From Campylobacter mucosalis (GTDB lineage Bacteria; Campylobacterota; Campylobacteria; Campylobacterales; Campylobacteraceae): a stretch of 64,000 nucleotides of DNA. The position numbers and the translations under genes are program-made. Positions 36,714 to 45,922 of the stretch are shown here, in pieces. Numbering within the stretch: position 1 is the first letter of the stretch; every line of letters starts with the position of its first letter. The DNA is taken from positions 1,302,001 through 1,366,000 of the forward strand of contig NZ_CP053831.1 in assembly GCF_013372205.1 (NCBI RefSeq), given 5' to 3'. A model generated the notes under the pieces. The model had not been told where the DNA came from and searched no databases. It saw nothing but the letters and a program-made list of their open reading frames with translations.

Positions 36714-37274
36714 ATGAAAATAGCACTTTTTGGCGGTAGCTTTGATCCGCCTCACATGGGACACGATAGTATCGTCAAAAATGCTCTTGAAATTTTAGAT
36801 ATCGATAGGCTTATTGTTATGCCAACGTTCATAAGCCCATTTAAAGATGAATTTTCAGCCCCACCACAGGTTAGATTTGCTTGGGTTAATAAAATTTGGG
36901 GCAAATTTGATAGAGTTAGTATAAGCAAATTTGAGATAGAACAAAATCGCCCAGTGCCAACTATTCAAACTGCTAGACACCTTTATGATACTCTTGACAT
37001 AGATAAATTATATATTATAATAGGTGCGGATCATTTAAGCTCACTTGATAAGTGGCACGAGATAGACGCACTGAAAAAACTATGCACGTTTATCATCGCA
37101 AAACGCGATCATATCGATATACCAAGTGGTTTTAAGACAATGGATATAAATGAAGATATTAGCTCATCTCGCATAAGAAACGAGCTAATAAGCGATAGAA
37201 TTCCAAATCAAATAAAAGATGAAGTTATCAATTTTTACCAAGGAGAGCAATGCAAGAAATTTCAAAACGTATAG
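36714..37274 (+). CDS. nadD: nicotinate-nucleotide adenylyltransferase
   Basis: NadD adenylates nicotinate mononucleotide in NAD synthesis. The 186-residue protein has the nucleotidyltransferase motif G-G-S-F-D-P-P-H-M-G-H at its start and I-S-S-S-R-I-R-N near the end. It is divergent from gapA and overlaps rsfS by 25 bases, the usual nadD-rsfS pair. Confidence 0.95.
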   Translation: MKIALFGGSFDPPHMGHDSIVKNALEILDIDRLIVMPTFISPFKDEFSAPPQVRFAWVNKIWGKFDRVSISKFEIEQNRPVPTIQTARHLYDTLDIDKLYIIIGADHLSSLDKWHEIDALKKLCTFIIAKRDHIDIPSGFKTMDINEDISSSRIRNELISDRIPNQIKDEVINFYQGEQCKKFQNV

Positions 37275-37588
37275 AAAATATCGTCAAAATTTTAGACGAA
37301 AAAAAGGCTGAAGAGATTCAAGTCTTTAATATGAAAGAGCGTGATTACTTCGTTGATTACGTCATTATAGCAACTACTATGGCTGAACGCCACGCACTAT
37401 CTTTAACGGACGAGCTAAAGGAGAAGCTAAAGCCCCTAGGAGAGGAGTTTTTAGGTATAGAAAGCTCAGGAGAGTGGGTCGTGTGCGATCTTGGAGATAT
37501 ACTCATACACCTTTTAAGTGCGGAGTTTAGAGCCAAGTACAACATAGAAGAGCTTTTAAACAAACTAAAAAACAGATCTGAAATTTAA
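37250..37588 (+). CDS. rsfS: ribosome silencing factor RsfS
   Basis: The 112-residue protein is a RsfS/Iojap family member. Family members bind ribosomal protein uL14 and stop subunit joining during starvation. It carries the conserved D-Y-(F/V)-V-I-x-T, the G-E-W-V-V-C-D-L-G-D-I-L-I-H-L-L segment and a short C-terminal helix. AAGGAG lies upstream of ATG 37250, inside nadD. Confidence 0.93.
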   Translation: MQEISKRIENIVKILDEKKAEEIQVFNMKERDYFVDYVIIATTMAERHALSLTDELKEKLKPLGEEFLGIESSGEWVVCDLGDILIHLLSAEFRAKYNIEELLNKLKNRSEI

Positions 37589-37597
37589 GGAGAAGAG

Positions 37598-38638
37598 ATG
37601 ATCAAAAAAATTGGAGTTTTTGCCATAGCTATGATTTTAGCAGGTTGTGCATCAAATAGCAAAAATTTAGAGCAAATGGTACAAAATGAAGTAGTAGATA
37701 CTCAAAAACCACTTACGTTGTTTGTTATAGATACGTCTGAGTCGATGACAAAGACCGACAAACACTCAGGCTTAAGCAGAATGGAGACAGCAAAAAAGAA
37801 CCTAAAAGACATTATCTTAACGCTAGATACGCAAAAGACAAATTTAGGGCTAATTAGCTTTGGTTACGTTAAAAGCACGGATAACGGCAAGGATGTATGT
37901 TCACTTAATACAGACATAAAAGCAACGGCTAATGTTGATTATTTTAACGCCAAAACAGAGCTACTACAAGCACAAAAAGATAGCTACACGCCACTTGCAA
38001 AAGCGATAGATGAGGCAAATAGCTTTATTAAACAACAGCCAAGCAAAAAGGTTCATCTAATCATAATAAGCGATGGTTGCGATACTTGCGGTGGAAGCCC
38101 AATGACACAGCTAAAAAAACTAGAGTCAGAAAATCCGTATGTTGAAATTTCAACCTATGTTTTAGGCTATGAGGCAGAAGAATACACAAACTGCCAACTT
38201 GACAAACTAGGCAAATACTACGACATAAAAGACTCAAAAGATATGGCAGCCGCACTAAATGAGATAGGCACAAAACTAGCCATTACTGATGGCAATTGGG
38301 AGAACGGCGTTTATAGCTTTAATATAAATTTTGACTTTGACAGCTCTTATATCAAGCCAGAATTTACACAAAACGTTCAAAAACTAGCTGACTACATCAC
38401 AAAAAGTGGCAACAAAATGCAAATACAAGGCCACACTGATAATATCGGAAACAGCGACTACAACACGCACTTATCTCAAAGAAGGGCTAATGCTGTAAAA
38501 GAAAAACTTATCGAGCTTGGAGTAGATTCATCTAAACTTGAAGCTGTTGGCTATGGACAAGACGCACCAAAGGCTGATAATAGCACAAAAGAGGGAAGAT
38601 GCGAAAATAGACGCGTAGAAGCTCACGTCATAAAATAA
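37598..38638 (+). CDS. lipoprotein with VWA and OmpA-like domains
   Basis: The 346-residue protein starts with a lipoprotein signal and lipobox L-A-G-C (Cys17). A VWA domain follows (about 40-225) with MIDAS D-T-S-E-S and later S-D-G-C-D-T-C-G-G. Next comes an OmpA-like peptidoglycan-binding domain (about 240-345) with F-D-F-D-S-S, G-H-T-D-N-I-G and the R-R-A-N-A-V helix. It is thus a periplasmic lipoprotein tethering the outer membrane to the wall, with a metal-dependent binding face. The cysteine pair near C-D-T-C could form a disulfide. GGAG lies before the ATG. The partner is unknown. Confidence 0.85.
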   Translation: MIKKIGVFAIAMILAGCASNSKNLEQMVQNEVVDTQKPLTLFVIDTSESMTKTDKHSGLSRMETAKKNLKDIILTLDTQKTNLGLISFGYVKSTDNGKDVCSLNTDIKATANVDYFNAKTELLQAQKDSYTPLAKAIDEANSFIKQQPSKKVHLIIISDGCDTCGGSPMTQLKKLESENPYVEISTYVLGYEAEEYTNCQLDKLGKYYDIKDSKDMAAALNEIGTKLAITDGNWENGVYSFNINFDFDSSYIKPEFTQNVQKLADYITKSGNKMQIQGHTDNIGNSDYNTHLSQRRANAVKEKLIELGVDSSKLEAVGYGQDAPKADNSTKEGRCENRRVEAHVIK

Positions 38639-38642
38639 TTGT

Positions 38643-38662
38643 AGCCCCAATTTGGGGCTTTT
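38643..38662. terminator. terminator between the VWA-OmpA gene and mnmA
   Basis: AGCCCCAA pairs with TTGGGGCT (38643-38659) over a one-base loop, followed by TTTATAC on the plus strand. It serves the convergent pair. Confidence 0.7.
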
Positions 38663-39680
38663 ATACTATAAATCCACTAGCAATAACGCTATCGCCGTTA
38701 TACATCACACACATCTGACCAGCTGCCACGCCAAAAGCGTCATCGTTTAGCGTAAGAGTGGCTGTATTGTTTGAGCGATCAACCTTAACCTTGGCCTTTA
38801 TTTTTGGGCTTCGGTAGCGAATTTTTACCTCGCACTCAAATTCACTCTCATCTATAAACATATTTACATCTTTTAAATTTACAATCTTTTGTTTTAAATC
38901 ATCTTTTGTGCCAACGACAATTTCATTTTTCTGGGCATTTATCCTAAGCACGAAGTGTGGCTCGTGTGCGCCATAAACCTCAAAACCACGACGTTTGCCG
39001 ATAGTATAGTGCATATAGCCCTGATGAGTGCCGATGACATTGCCATTTTTATCTACTACATTGCCTGGCAAGTCGGTGTTATAATGCTTTTGTAAAACCT
39101 TAACATAAGTGTCCTCAACAAAGCAAATTTCGCTACTTTCAGCCTGTGTGCCAAACTCGCTTAACACTGGCACAGCCTTTGCAAGCTCTTTTATATCGGC
39201 TTTAAACTTATCGCCAAGCGGAAAAATCATATCATTTAAGGCACTTTTTGGAACTTGAGCCAAAAAATAGCTCTGATCTTTACTGGGATCAAGCGCTGAT
39301 GTTATTAAACCATCTATCACCTGCACATAGTGTCCAGTGGCTAGTTTCTCACAGCCTTGCGATTTAGCAAATTCCAAAAGCGCACCAAGTTTGATAAATC
39401 TATTACACAAAGCACAAGGATTTGGCGTGAGGCCATCTTTGTAAAATTTCACAAACGGATCATAGACAAATTCGTTAAATTTATCCTGTAAATCCAAAAT
39501 ATGCACCTTAATGCCAAGATAATCGCCGACTTTATTTACCTTGCGTATATTCTCCTCGTGATATCCAGGCTTTGAGTGTAGTTTCATATAGCAGCCTTGC
39601 ACATCGTGCCCCTGCTCTTTTAAGAATTTCGCGGTCATCGTGCTATCGACGCCACCGCTCATAGCTACCATTATTTTCAT
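38661..39680 (-). CDS. mnmA: tRNA-specific 2-thiouridylase MnmA
   Basis: MnmA thiolates U34 of tRNA-Lys, Glu and Gln. The 339-residue protein has the PP-loop M-S-G-G-V-D-S-T near the start, the first catalytic cysteine in N-P-C-A-L-C-N and the second in S-S-E-I-C-F. A D-Q-S-Y-F-L motif and a beta-barrel C-terminal domain complete the family pattern. It is a single gene, convergent with the VWA-OmpA lipoprotein gene. Confidence 0.96.
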   Translation of the reverse strand: MKIMVAMSGGVDSTMTAKFLKEQGHDVQGCYMKLHSKPGYHEENIRKVNKVGDYLGIKVHILDLQDKFNEFVYDPFVKFYKDGLTPNPCALCNRFIKLGALLEFAKSQGCEKLATGHYVQVIDGLITSALDPSKDQSYFLAQVPKSALNDMIFPLGDKFKADIKELAKAVPVLSEFGTQAESSEICFVEDTYVKVLQKHYNTDLPGNVVDKNGNVIGTHQGYMHYTIGKRRGFEVYGAHEPHFVLRINAQKNEIVVGTKDDLKQKIVNLKDVNMFIDESEFECEVKIRYRSPKIKAKVKVDRSNNTATLTLNDDAFGVAAGQMCVMYNGDSVIASGFIV

Positions 39681-39719
39681 AAAAATCCTTTAAAAAAGGA
39701 GTGATTATATCTTAAAATT

Positions 39720-40310
39720 TTAAATTTTTAAAATTTCACTAGCAATAAATCCGATATCATCGGTGATATGATACAAATTTACATCATCCTTACTGATTAG
39801 TTTTTCATCAATAAGTGTAGTTTTTATAAAATTATCAAGCCCAGCCCAAAAAATAGAGCCTACAAGAAAAATTTTCGCTTTTTGAAGTTTGGTTTGAGTA
39901 AGGGCAAGTATATCAAACAGCTCATCAAGTGTGCCAAAACCGCCAGGAAAAACAACAAAAGCGATAGAGTAGTTTATAAGGGCAAATTTTCTTGGGGTAA
40001 AGCTAGAAAAAACAAAGCTATTTGTGATAAACGGATTTGTCTTTTGCTCAAACGGCAATCTTATATTAAACGCTATGCTCGGAGCTTTTGCACTCTCATA
40101 AGCTCCCATATTTGCAGCTCTCATAATGCCGTCTCCACCACCAGTTAAAACAGCAAGTCCAGCTTCATTTAGCATAAATGCTAACTCCTTTGCCTGTTTG
40201 CAATATGGGCTTGACATCGGCAATCTAGCTGAGCCAAAAAAGGTTACATTTTTATTTTTATGCCCCAAAATTCCCTGAAATTTTACAAACTCGTCTAAAA
40301 ACTCACTCAA
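39720..40310 (-). CDS. LOG family protein (cytokinin riboside 5'-monophosphate phosphoribohydrolase type)
   Basis: The 196-residue protein has the LOG signature P-G-G-F-G-T-L-D-E-L and the upstream G-G-G-D-G-I-M. Family members hydrolyse nucleoside 5'-monophosphates at the N-glycosidic bond and were once mis-called lysine decarboxylases. The bacterial substrate is uncertain. It ends the flagellar switch operon, with one base between its start and the fliY stop. Confidence 0.88.
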   Translation of the reverse strand: MSEFLDEFVKFQGILGHKNKNVTFFGSARLPMSSPYCKQAKELAFMLNEAGLAVLTGGGDGIMRAANMGAYESAKAPSIAFNIRLPFEQKTNPFITNSFVFSSFTPRKFALINYSIAFVVFPGGFGTLDELFDILALTQTKLQKAKIFLVGSIFWAGLDNFIKTTLIDEKLISKDDVNLYHITDDIGFIASEILKI

Positions 40311-40311
40311 A

Positions 40312-41169
40312 CTAGCCCTTTAGTTGCTCTAAACGTTCGCGTTTTGTGCCTATTTGAGTGATCTGAATTCCAAAGTTTCCATCAATAATCACAACCTCGC
40401 CATAAGCAATAATCTTATCTCCTATTAAAATTTCAAGCGGATCATTTGCTAGTTGATTAAGCTCGATAACAGAGCCTATGTCCATAGTCAAAACATCTTT
40501 TAAAAGCATACGTTTTGAGCCGATACGAACGCGAATAGGCAACCTAACGTCCATTATGAGATTGATATTTCTCATCTCCTCAGCACTAAACTCGTTTTTT
40601 AAACCACCAGCTTTAGCTGCTTCAGGAGTTGGCACGGCTTGTGGTTTTGGCTCAAAAACATTTAAAAGCACACTATCATACACAAAACCGAAATTTTCGT
40701 TTAGATCTTCAAGCGTCACATCAAACAAAGAAAGTTTTGCAAACGAGCTTAAGTCTAGATTGGCATTAGTGTCAAGAAAGCTAACTCCAATCACTTCAAA
40801 AGTCATCTTTGGCAAACTCTTTTGAGCACCTAAAGATGTGTTAAACGCGCCAAGCAGATTTGAAAATATCTCTTTAGCCGCATCAAGCTCATCATCGCCT
40901 AAATTTTCATTACGAGAAATTTCCTCCTCACCCATCATCCATTCGCTAACAGCACTCACTAAAACAGGTGTACAAACTAGCAAGACTTTCGCGTTTATAT
41001 CGCCTTTTATAGCTACGTTTGCTACAACCACAGGCGGTCTTATGCCACTTTGAGCGTTTGCCTCGTAGTCATTTCGCTCCCCAACTTCAGGCACTCTGCC
41101 AGTAAGCCCTTCAATCGTAGCTTTTATCTCATTTACAAAGATATTAAAAAAATCATTCATCATATTCAT
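40312..41169 (-). CDS. fliY: flagellar motor switch protein FliY
   Basis: The 285-residue protein has a C-terminal FliN/SpoA domain (about 200-280: I-M-D-V-R-L-P-I-R-V-R-I-G, D-I-G-S-V-I-E-L). Its N-terminal two thirds resemble a CheC-like part, as in epsilonproteobacterial FliY. It helps build the C-ring. Start choice is among 41169, 41163 and 41160; all overlap fliM. Confidence 0.93.
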   Translation of the reverse strand: MNMMNDFFNIFVNEIKATIEGLTGRVPEVGERNDYEANAQSGIRPPVVVANVAIKGDINAKVLLVCTPVLVSAVSEWMMGEEEISRNENLGDDELDAAKEIFSNLLGAFNTSLGAQKSLPKMTFEVIGVSFLDTNANLDLSSFAKLSLFDVTLEDLNENFGFVYDSVLLNVFEPKPQAVPTPEAAKAGGLKNEFSAEEMRNINLIMDVRLPIRVRIGSKRMLLKDVLTMDIGSVIELNQLANDPLEILIGDKIIAYGEVVIIDGNFGIQITQIGTKRERLEQLKG

Positions 41170-42250
41170 CGTTCTCTTCTTCTTGGTTGTTTTCTTCGTG
41201 TTCGTATGCTACAAGTTTTGCCTTTCGCTCCTCTTCGTAGCGTTCTAGTATACTCTTAATCTCATCTTTATCAGAGCGTATGAGTTGCTCGATCTTAATT
41301 GATTTTCTAAAGCGATGAAGCCCTACTTCAGCTAAAAATACCTCTTTTTTATCAATCGAAACAATAGCCTTATCATCAGCTCCCCTATCAAGTCTTAAAA
41401 TATCACCCTCTTTTAAGTCCAAAAACTCATTTACGCTAATAACAGTCTTTCCAAGTATCGCCTCATATAAAATTTCAGCCCTGCCGATAAGCGTTTTTAG
41501 CTCTTTATTTCGACTCTTTTTTGCACTCGTTTCGCCAAGCATTATGTCGCGGTTTGCGAGGCGACTTAAAATCGGCTCAAGATATATAACAGGATAGCAA
41601 ATGTTTATCATGCCACTTGAGTTGCCTACGATAATCTCCATTACAACCATTATGACAATCTCATTTTGACTAACGATTTGTACGACGTTTGGGGAGCTCT
41701 CTTTTGCTTCAACGTTTGGATACATATCAGTTATCATCGCCCAACTCTCTTTTAGGCGTTGCATTATCATTCTAAGCACGGCATCAAGCAGGTTTATCTC
41801 GATATCAGTAAGCTCTCTGCTTGTTTCAAAATTTTCGCCATTTCCGCCCAAAAGACGGTCGATCATCGGAAAAGCAATGCTCGGATTTATCTCTAAAATG
41901 CAGTTTCCATCAAGCGGTTTGATTGAAAATACGTTAAAACTTGTAGGGCTTGGAAGACTCATCAAAAACTCGCCATAAGTCATCTGATCTACGCTATGAA
42001 GCCTGATTTCAACGATACTTCTCATAACACTTGAAATTTGAGAGGCCAAATTTCTTGCAAGTTTATCGTGTATACCTTTAATCGCACGAAGTTGCTCTTT
42101 GCTTACTCTGTTTGGGCGTTTAAAGTCATAAATAATTATCTGTCTTTCATCTTTTGTGCTCTCAGGCACCTCCATTTCGACAGCGTCGCCACCCTCATCG
42201 ACAACTTCAAGTAGCGCGTCTATCTCTTCTTGACTTAAAATATCTGCCAT
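41153..42250 (-). CDS. fliM: flagellar motor switch protein FliM
   Basis: The 365-residue protein has the N-terminal L-S-Q-E-E-I-D-A-L-L CheY-binding peptide, the middle CheC-like domain with L-L-G-G-x-G, and a C-terminal SpoA domain. It forms the C-ring wall that contacts FliG. The C-terminal tail is acidic. It overlaps fliA by one base and fliY by 8-17 bases. Confidence 0.96.
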   Translation of the reverse strand: MADILSQEEIDALLEVVDEGGDAVEMEVPESTKDERQIIIYDFKRPNRVSKEQLRAIKGIHDKLARNLASQISSVMRSIVEIRLHSVDQMTYGEFLMSLPSPTSFNVFSIKPLDGNCILEINPSIAFPMIDRLLGGNGENFETSRELTDIEINLLDAVLRMIMQRLKESWAMITDMYPNVEAKESSPNVVQIVSQNEIVIMVVMEIIVGNSSGMINICYPVIYLEPILSRLANRDIMLGETSAKKSRNKELKTLIGRAEILYEAILGKTVISVNEFLDLKEGDILRLDRGADDKAIVSIDKKEVFLAEVGLHRFRKSIKIEQLIRSDKDEIKSILERYEEERKAKLVAYEHEENNQEEENDEYDE

Positions 42251-42951
42251 TAAGCCCCCAAGCTCTCTCTAAGCTTACTCAAAAGTTTTTTGTGAATTTG
42301 TGAAATTCTGCTCTCACTTATTTTCATTATCTCACTTATCTCTTTTAAATTTAACTCTTCATAATAATATAACTGAATAACTAACTGATCGCGTTTTGCA
42401 AAGCCTTCTAAAATACCCTCAATACGCCTAATAAGATCATCTCTTTCTACCTTTTCCTCAACATTTGAGTCACTTAAAAGTCCGAGCTGATCATCAAGAG
42501 GTAAAACACTAGCCACCGCTGCCGCACCTCTTGCGTCTCTTATTTTTGAAACATCTTCGCCAAGTTTAGCGGCCAAATACTCATCATCAGGCTCTTCTTC
42601 GAATTCATTAAAGTAAGCGTCTATTTCGCTATTTATGCTCTTTAGCAGGGTTCTATTTGAGCGACTTAAAACATCTAGACTTCTTAGATAATCAAGCATA
42701 GCACCATAAACTCGCTTATTTGCATACCCCCAGAACGAGTCATTTTGCTCTTTGTCATATTTGCGACTTAGCTTTATCATCTCCTCAACGCCACAACTCA
42801 TAAGGTCATTTACATCTATGCTTGATGGCAAACGCTCTTTTAGACGATATGCCATAGCACGAAGTGCTGGCATATAGGCTATTACAACATCATCTTGCTC
42901 TTTTTTTATGGCGTTTTGGTATGGATTAGGCCGCTTTTGCTTTTCTTGCAT
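42250..42951 (-). CDS. fliA: flagellar sigma factor sigma-28 (FliA)
   Basis: The 233-residue protein has sigma regions 2 (A-Y-R-L-K-E-R-L-P, W-G-Y-A-N-K-R-V-Y-G-A-M-L-D-Y-L-R), 3 and 4 (L-K-E-I-S-E-I-M-K-I-S-E-S-R-I-S-Q-I-H-K). It directs late flagellar genes such as flaA and is held by FlgM. Its start overlaps the flgV gene by 26 bases. Confidence 0.96.
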   Translation of the reverse strand: MQEKQKRPNPYQNAIKKEQDDVVIAYMPALRAMAYRLKERLPSSIDVNDLMSCGVEEMIKLSRKYDKEQNDSFWGYANKRVYGAMLDYLRSLDVLSRSNRTLLKSINSEIDAYFNEFEEEPDDEYLAAKLGEDVSKIRDARGAAAVASVLPLDDQLGLLSDSNVEEKVERDDLIRRIEGILEGFAKRDQLVIQLYYYEELNLKEISEIMKISESRISQIHKKLLSKLRESLGA

Positions 42952-43264
42952 TTTTTTCAGCTCCAGCCTTATTCATTGCTACATTAACAACTAAATTTTC
43001 CATTCTTTTTTCTCTAATGGCAAGTTCGCCCATTAAATACTCAGCCACATCTTCGTGTTTTTGCTTGTCAAAAAACTGCTTCATCGCACGTCTGACATCG
43101 ACATAGTTCATAATGATAATATGGATAATTAAGTAAAAGAAAAACGTCACAAGTATGGTATGAATCATCATTTCTATCGCGTCATTAGAACTAAGGATAG
43201 TAAAAATAAGCCCCACAAAAAAACCACAAACCGTAAAAAATGCTATAAAATTTTCCGCTCTCAT
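42926..43264 (-). CDS. flgV: small membrane protein between fliA and flhG, FlgV-like
   Basis: The 112-residue protein has two membrane helices (about 7-24 and 31-52) followed by a charged cytoplasmic tail with M-D-K-Q-like helices and a lysine/alanine-rich end. It occupies the slot of Cj0062c and of the H. pylori gene reported to encode the motor-ring protein FlgV. The symbol rests on position, size and topology, since the sequence has no motif I could test. It overlaps fliA and lies 10 bases after flhG. Confidence 0.65.
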   Translation of the reverse strand: MRAENFIAFFTVCGFFVGLIFTILSSNDAIEMMIHTILVTFFFYLIIHIIIMNYVDVRRAMKQFFDKQKHEDVAEYLMGELAIREKRMENLVVNVAMNKAGAEKNARKAKAA

Positions 43265-43274
43265 ACCATTTATC

Positions 43275-44141
43275 CTAAAAATTTTCTATCAGACGTTTAA
43301 AAAAGCTACCAAAACTATTGCTTGAATTATTTGTAAGCACTTTTCGTTCCAATCTATAAAGCAAATTTGAAGCGATATCTCTTAGTTCACTTGTTTGAAC
43401 GCTATATGGGGCGTCGTTTGTAAAAAGTGTGCGTTGCTTTATGCTCTTTGAGATTGTATTTGTAAGGCTTAAATATCCTATCATCTCAAGGTGTAAATTT
43501 CCGCCTATATTCACATCTGCCACGCGTTTTATGTTCTCAAAAATTCTAACCGCCTCAGCCTCATTTTTTACCATATTAAATAGCATTAGTGGATTATTTT
43601 TTACCCTAGAAACTATCTTTATAACGGCATAGGCGTCAGTTATACTAGCAGGATCAGGCACGGTTACGACTACAACCTCATCAGCTGCCTCTAAAAACAT
43701 CTGTGTGCTTCCGCCAATACCAGCACCAGTGTCTATGATGATAAAATCAAGCTCATCAAGAGTAGACGCCTCGGCTAAAAATCTCTCATACAAAAATTGG
43801 TTATTAAATTTTAAAATTTCATCGCCACTTTCGCCTGGGATTAAGATTAAATTTTTATTTATAGGAACTAAAATATCCTTTAGACTGCACTCGCCTTTTA
43901 AAACGTGAAGTAAATTTTTACCCATTTTGACGTTTAAGATGACATCTAAATTTGCAAGACCTATATCAGCATCAAGTAACGCAACCTTGTATCCGTCAAG
44001 CGATAAAATGTTTGCCAAATTTGCGCTTATAGTGCTTTTGCCAACTCCGCCTTTTCCGCTTGTAATGGCTATAAAGTGCGTGTTTTTAGACCCTTGCGTT
44101 TGTGAGACTAAATTTTTTAGCTTACTAGCCTGATTTATCAT
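43275..44141 (-). CDS. flhG: MinD-like ATPase FlhG
   Basis: The 288-residue protein has the deviant Walker A S-G-K-G-G-V-G-K-S-T near residue 28, D-A-D-I-G-L-A-N-L-D (Walker A') and a C-terminal amphipathic helix for membrane binding. With FlhF it controls the number and polar site of flagella, and in C. jejuni it also influences division. It overlaps flhF by four bases. Confidence 0.95.
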   Translation of the reverse strand: MINQASKLKNLVSQTQGSKNTHFIAITSGKGGVGKSTISANLANILSLDGYKVALLDADIGLANLDVILNVKMGKNLLHVLKGECSLKDILVPINKNLILIPGESGDEILKFNNQFLYERFLAEASTLDELDFIIIDTGAGIGGSTQMFLEAADEVVVVTVPDPASITDAYAVIKIVSRVKNNPLMLFNMVKNEAEAVRIFENIKRVADVNIGGNLHLEMIGYLSLTNTISKSIKQRTLFTNDAPYSVQTSELRDIASNLLYRLERKVLTNNSSNSFGSFFKRLIENF

Positions 44142-45442
44142 CTTTTGCCCTTTTCATAACCCTCAAGCACGCAAGATACTAAAAATTCGCTCTTAGCCTC
44201 AAGCAGATCATCTGGGACTTCTTGGCCAACACAAAAATAGCTTACTGGCGTATTTGTCTCATATATAAGAGAAAAAACATTACCAAAAATTCTAGTTTCA
44301 TCAAATTTTGTAATGATTAAAGTATCTATATCAAGAAAGCTAAAGCCGTTGTAAATTTCAAGCAGATCTTCAACCTTTGATCCAGCACTTAATACTAAAT
44401 TTACATCGATATCCGCATCACTATGACGCAAAAAATTATCAAGCTTATCGAGCTTTTCCTTATCATACTGCGAATTTCCAGTCGTATCAACAAGTATCAC
44501 ATCGCAGTAGTTTAGCGTCTTTATCGCATTTTTAAAATCGTCAACCTCAATCACATCAAGTATCGGTAGCTTCATCATCTTTGCATACTGAAAGAGTTGC
44601 TCTACCGCACCAATACGATAGGTATCAAGAGTGATGATACCGACTTTATAGCGTCTTTCTTTGCCATACGCAAAACGCGCAGCAAGCTTTGCTAAAGTCG
44701 TGGTCTTGCCTACGCCTGTTGGACCAACTAACATCATTATACGCTGCTTCTTACTGCCTTGCTCTTTTCTACAAGGAAGCATATTTCTTAAAAGCGAATA
44801 AAAATATCTCTTTACGGCAACTGGATTTGCCTTCATCGCTGGAGGCATATTTTGCATAGTTGTTTGCATTATCGCCTCTAAATGCTCATCTTTCATACCG
44901 CTATCACTAGCAGCCTTGTAGATACTAGCAAATTCAGGCGGTATAGGCAGGTGGTTTCTACTACTAGATCTCTCATCCCAAAACATATCAGCTATTAGCG
45001 AAACCTTATCATTTAGTGCATTTACCTGCTTTGCGACATCATCTATTTTTTTATTTACGCCAAGCTCACTTGGACTTATTTTGCTACTTTCTGGAATGGC
45101 AGTGTTTGTTATCTCGCTTATCTCTCTAGCGGCTTTTGAGATATTAAGCATAACGTCTTCGCTTGGAGTTGGGGCTTTTACGGGAGCTTCTGTGACGCTA
45201 AATTTTTTCTGTTTTGGCGGAGCGTATGTTTCATACTCTTTTACTTTTGGGTTTATACTGCTTTTTGGCTCATCAGGCTCCTCTACGCTAACTAAAATTT
45301 CAAATATGGGCTTTTTATTAATGCTCTTTGCTTGAATTTGCTTTGTTGTAACGTGTATAGCGTCCTCTCCACACTGCTCACGTGCCTTTTTTAAGGCCTC
45401 AATAGCACTCTCCCCTGTAAAAGTATAAAATTTCGTAGCCAT
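44138..45442 (-). CDS. flhF: SRP-family GTPase FlhF
   Basis: The 434-residue protein has the B domain (about 1-140, low-complexity), N domain and G domain, with G1 V-G-P-T-G-V-G-K-T-T-T-L-A-K-L near 240. Further motifs are D-T-Y-R-I-G-A-V-E-Q-L, V-D-T-T-G and T-K-F-D-E-T. It sets the polar assembly site of the flagellum and is needed for sigma-54-dependent flagellar gene activation in Campylobacter. Confidence 0.96.
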   Translation of the reverse strand: MATKFYTFTGESAIEALKKAREQCGEDAIHVTTKQIQAKSINKKPIFEILVSVEEPDEPKSSINPKVKEYETYAPPKQKKFSVTEAPVKAPTPSEDVMLNISKAAREISEITNTAIPESSKISPSELGVNKKIDDVAKQVNALNDKVSLIADMFWDERSSSRNHLPIPPEFASIYKAASDSGMKDEHLEAIMQTTMQNMPPAMKANPVAVKRYFYSLLRNMLPCRKEQGSKKQRIMMLVGPTGVGKTTTLAKLAARFAYGKERRYKVGIITLDTYRIGAVEQLFQYAKMMKLPILDVIEVDDFKNAIKTLNYCDVILVDTTGNSQYDKEKLDKLDNFLRHSDADIDVNLVLSAGSKVEDLLEIYNGFSFLDIDTLIITKFDETRIFGNVFSLIYETNTPVSYFCVGQEVPDDLLEAKSEFLVSCVLEGYEKGKR

Positions 45443-45445
45443 TTA

Positions 45446-45922
45446 CTATAAACTCCTCATAAGTCCTAATGGAACAATCACGCTAAGACGCTCATTTACG
45501 CCCAAATGTGGCACACATAAGCCATCAGTTTTTACCTTCGTATCCATATATAAAATATCCAAATCAAGCGTCCTTGGTGCATTTTTAAAGCTTCTTACGC
45601 GTTTAAATTTCTGCTCATAGTGGTGCAAAATTTTTAAAAGCTGTTTTGGCGAAAGGCTTGTTTGGATATGAACTGTCGCATTTAAAAAATCAGCTTGCAA
45701 AATATATCCAAACGCCTTATTTACCAGCATTGGCGAACTCTCAACCACACTAAAACGCCTATCTTTCATAAGCGAAACTAAAAATCTATCAAACCTAACT
45801 CTTGTATTGCCGATATTTCCGCCAAGACCGATAATAGCACTAAATTTAAATCCACTTTTAAACCCAAAATACCTAGGGAAAAAGTGATCCCTTCTAATCT
45901 CTTTAGCACCATTTAGCTTCAT
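45446..45922 (-). CDS. folK: 6-hydroxymethyl-7,8-dihydropterin pyrophosphokinase FolK
   Basis: FolK transfers pyrophosphate from ATP to hydroxymethyldihydropterin in folate synthesis. The 158-residue protein has the G-L-G-G-N-I-G-N-T start and the R-T-L-D-L-D-I-L-Y motif with the metal-binding aspartates. It starts with about 28 residues before the usual N-terminus, as some relatives do. It overlaps the M24 gene by four bases. Confidence 0.9.
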   Translation of the reverse strand: MKLNGAKEIRRDHFFPRYFGFKSGFKFSAIIGLGGNIGNTRVRFDRFLVSLMKDRRFSVVESSPMLVNKAFGYILQADFLNATVHIQTSLSPKQLLKILHHYEQKFKRVRSFKNAPRTLDLDILYMDTKVKTDGLCVPHLGVNERLSVIVPLGLMRSL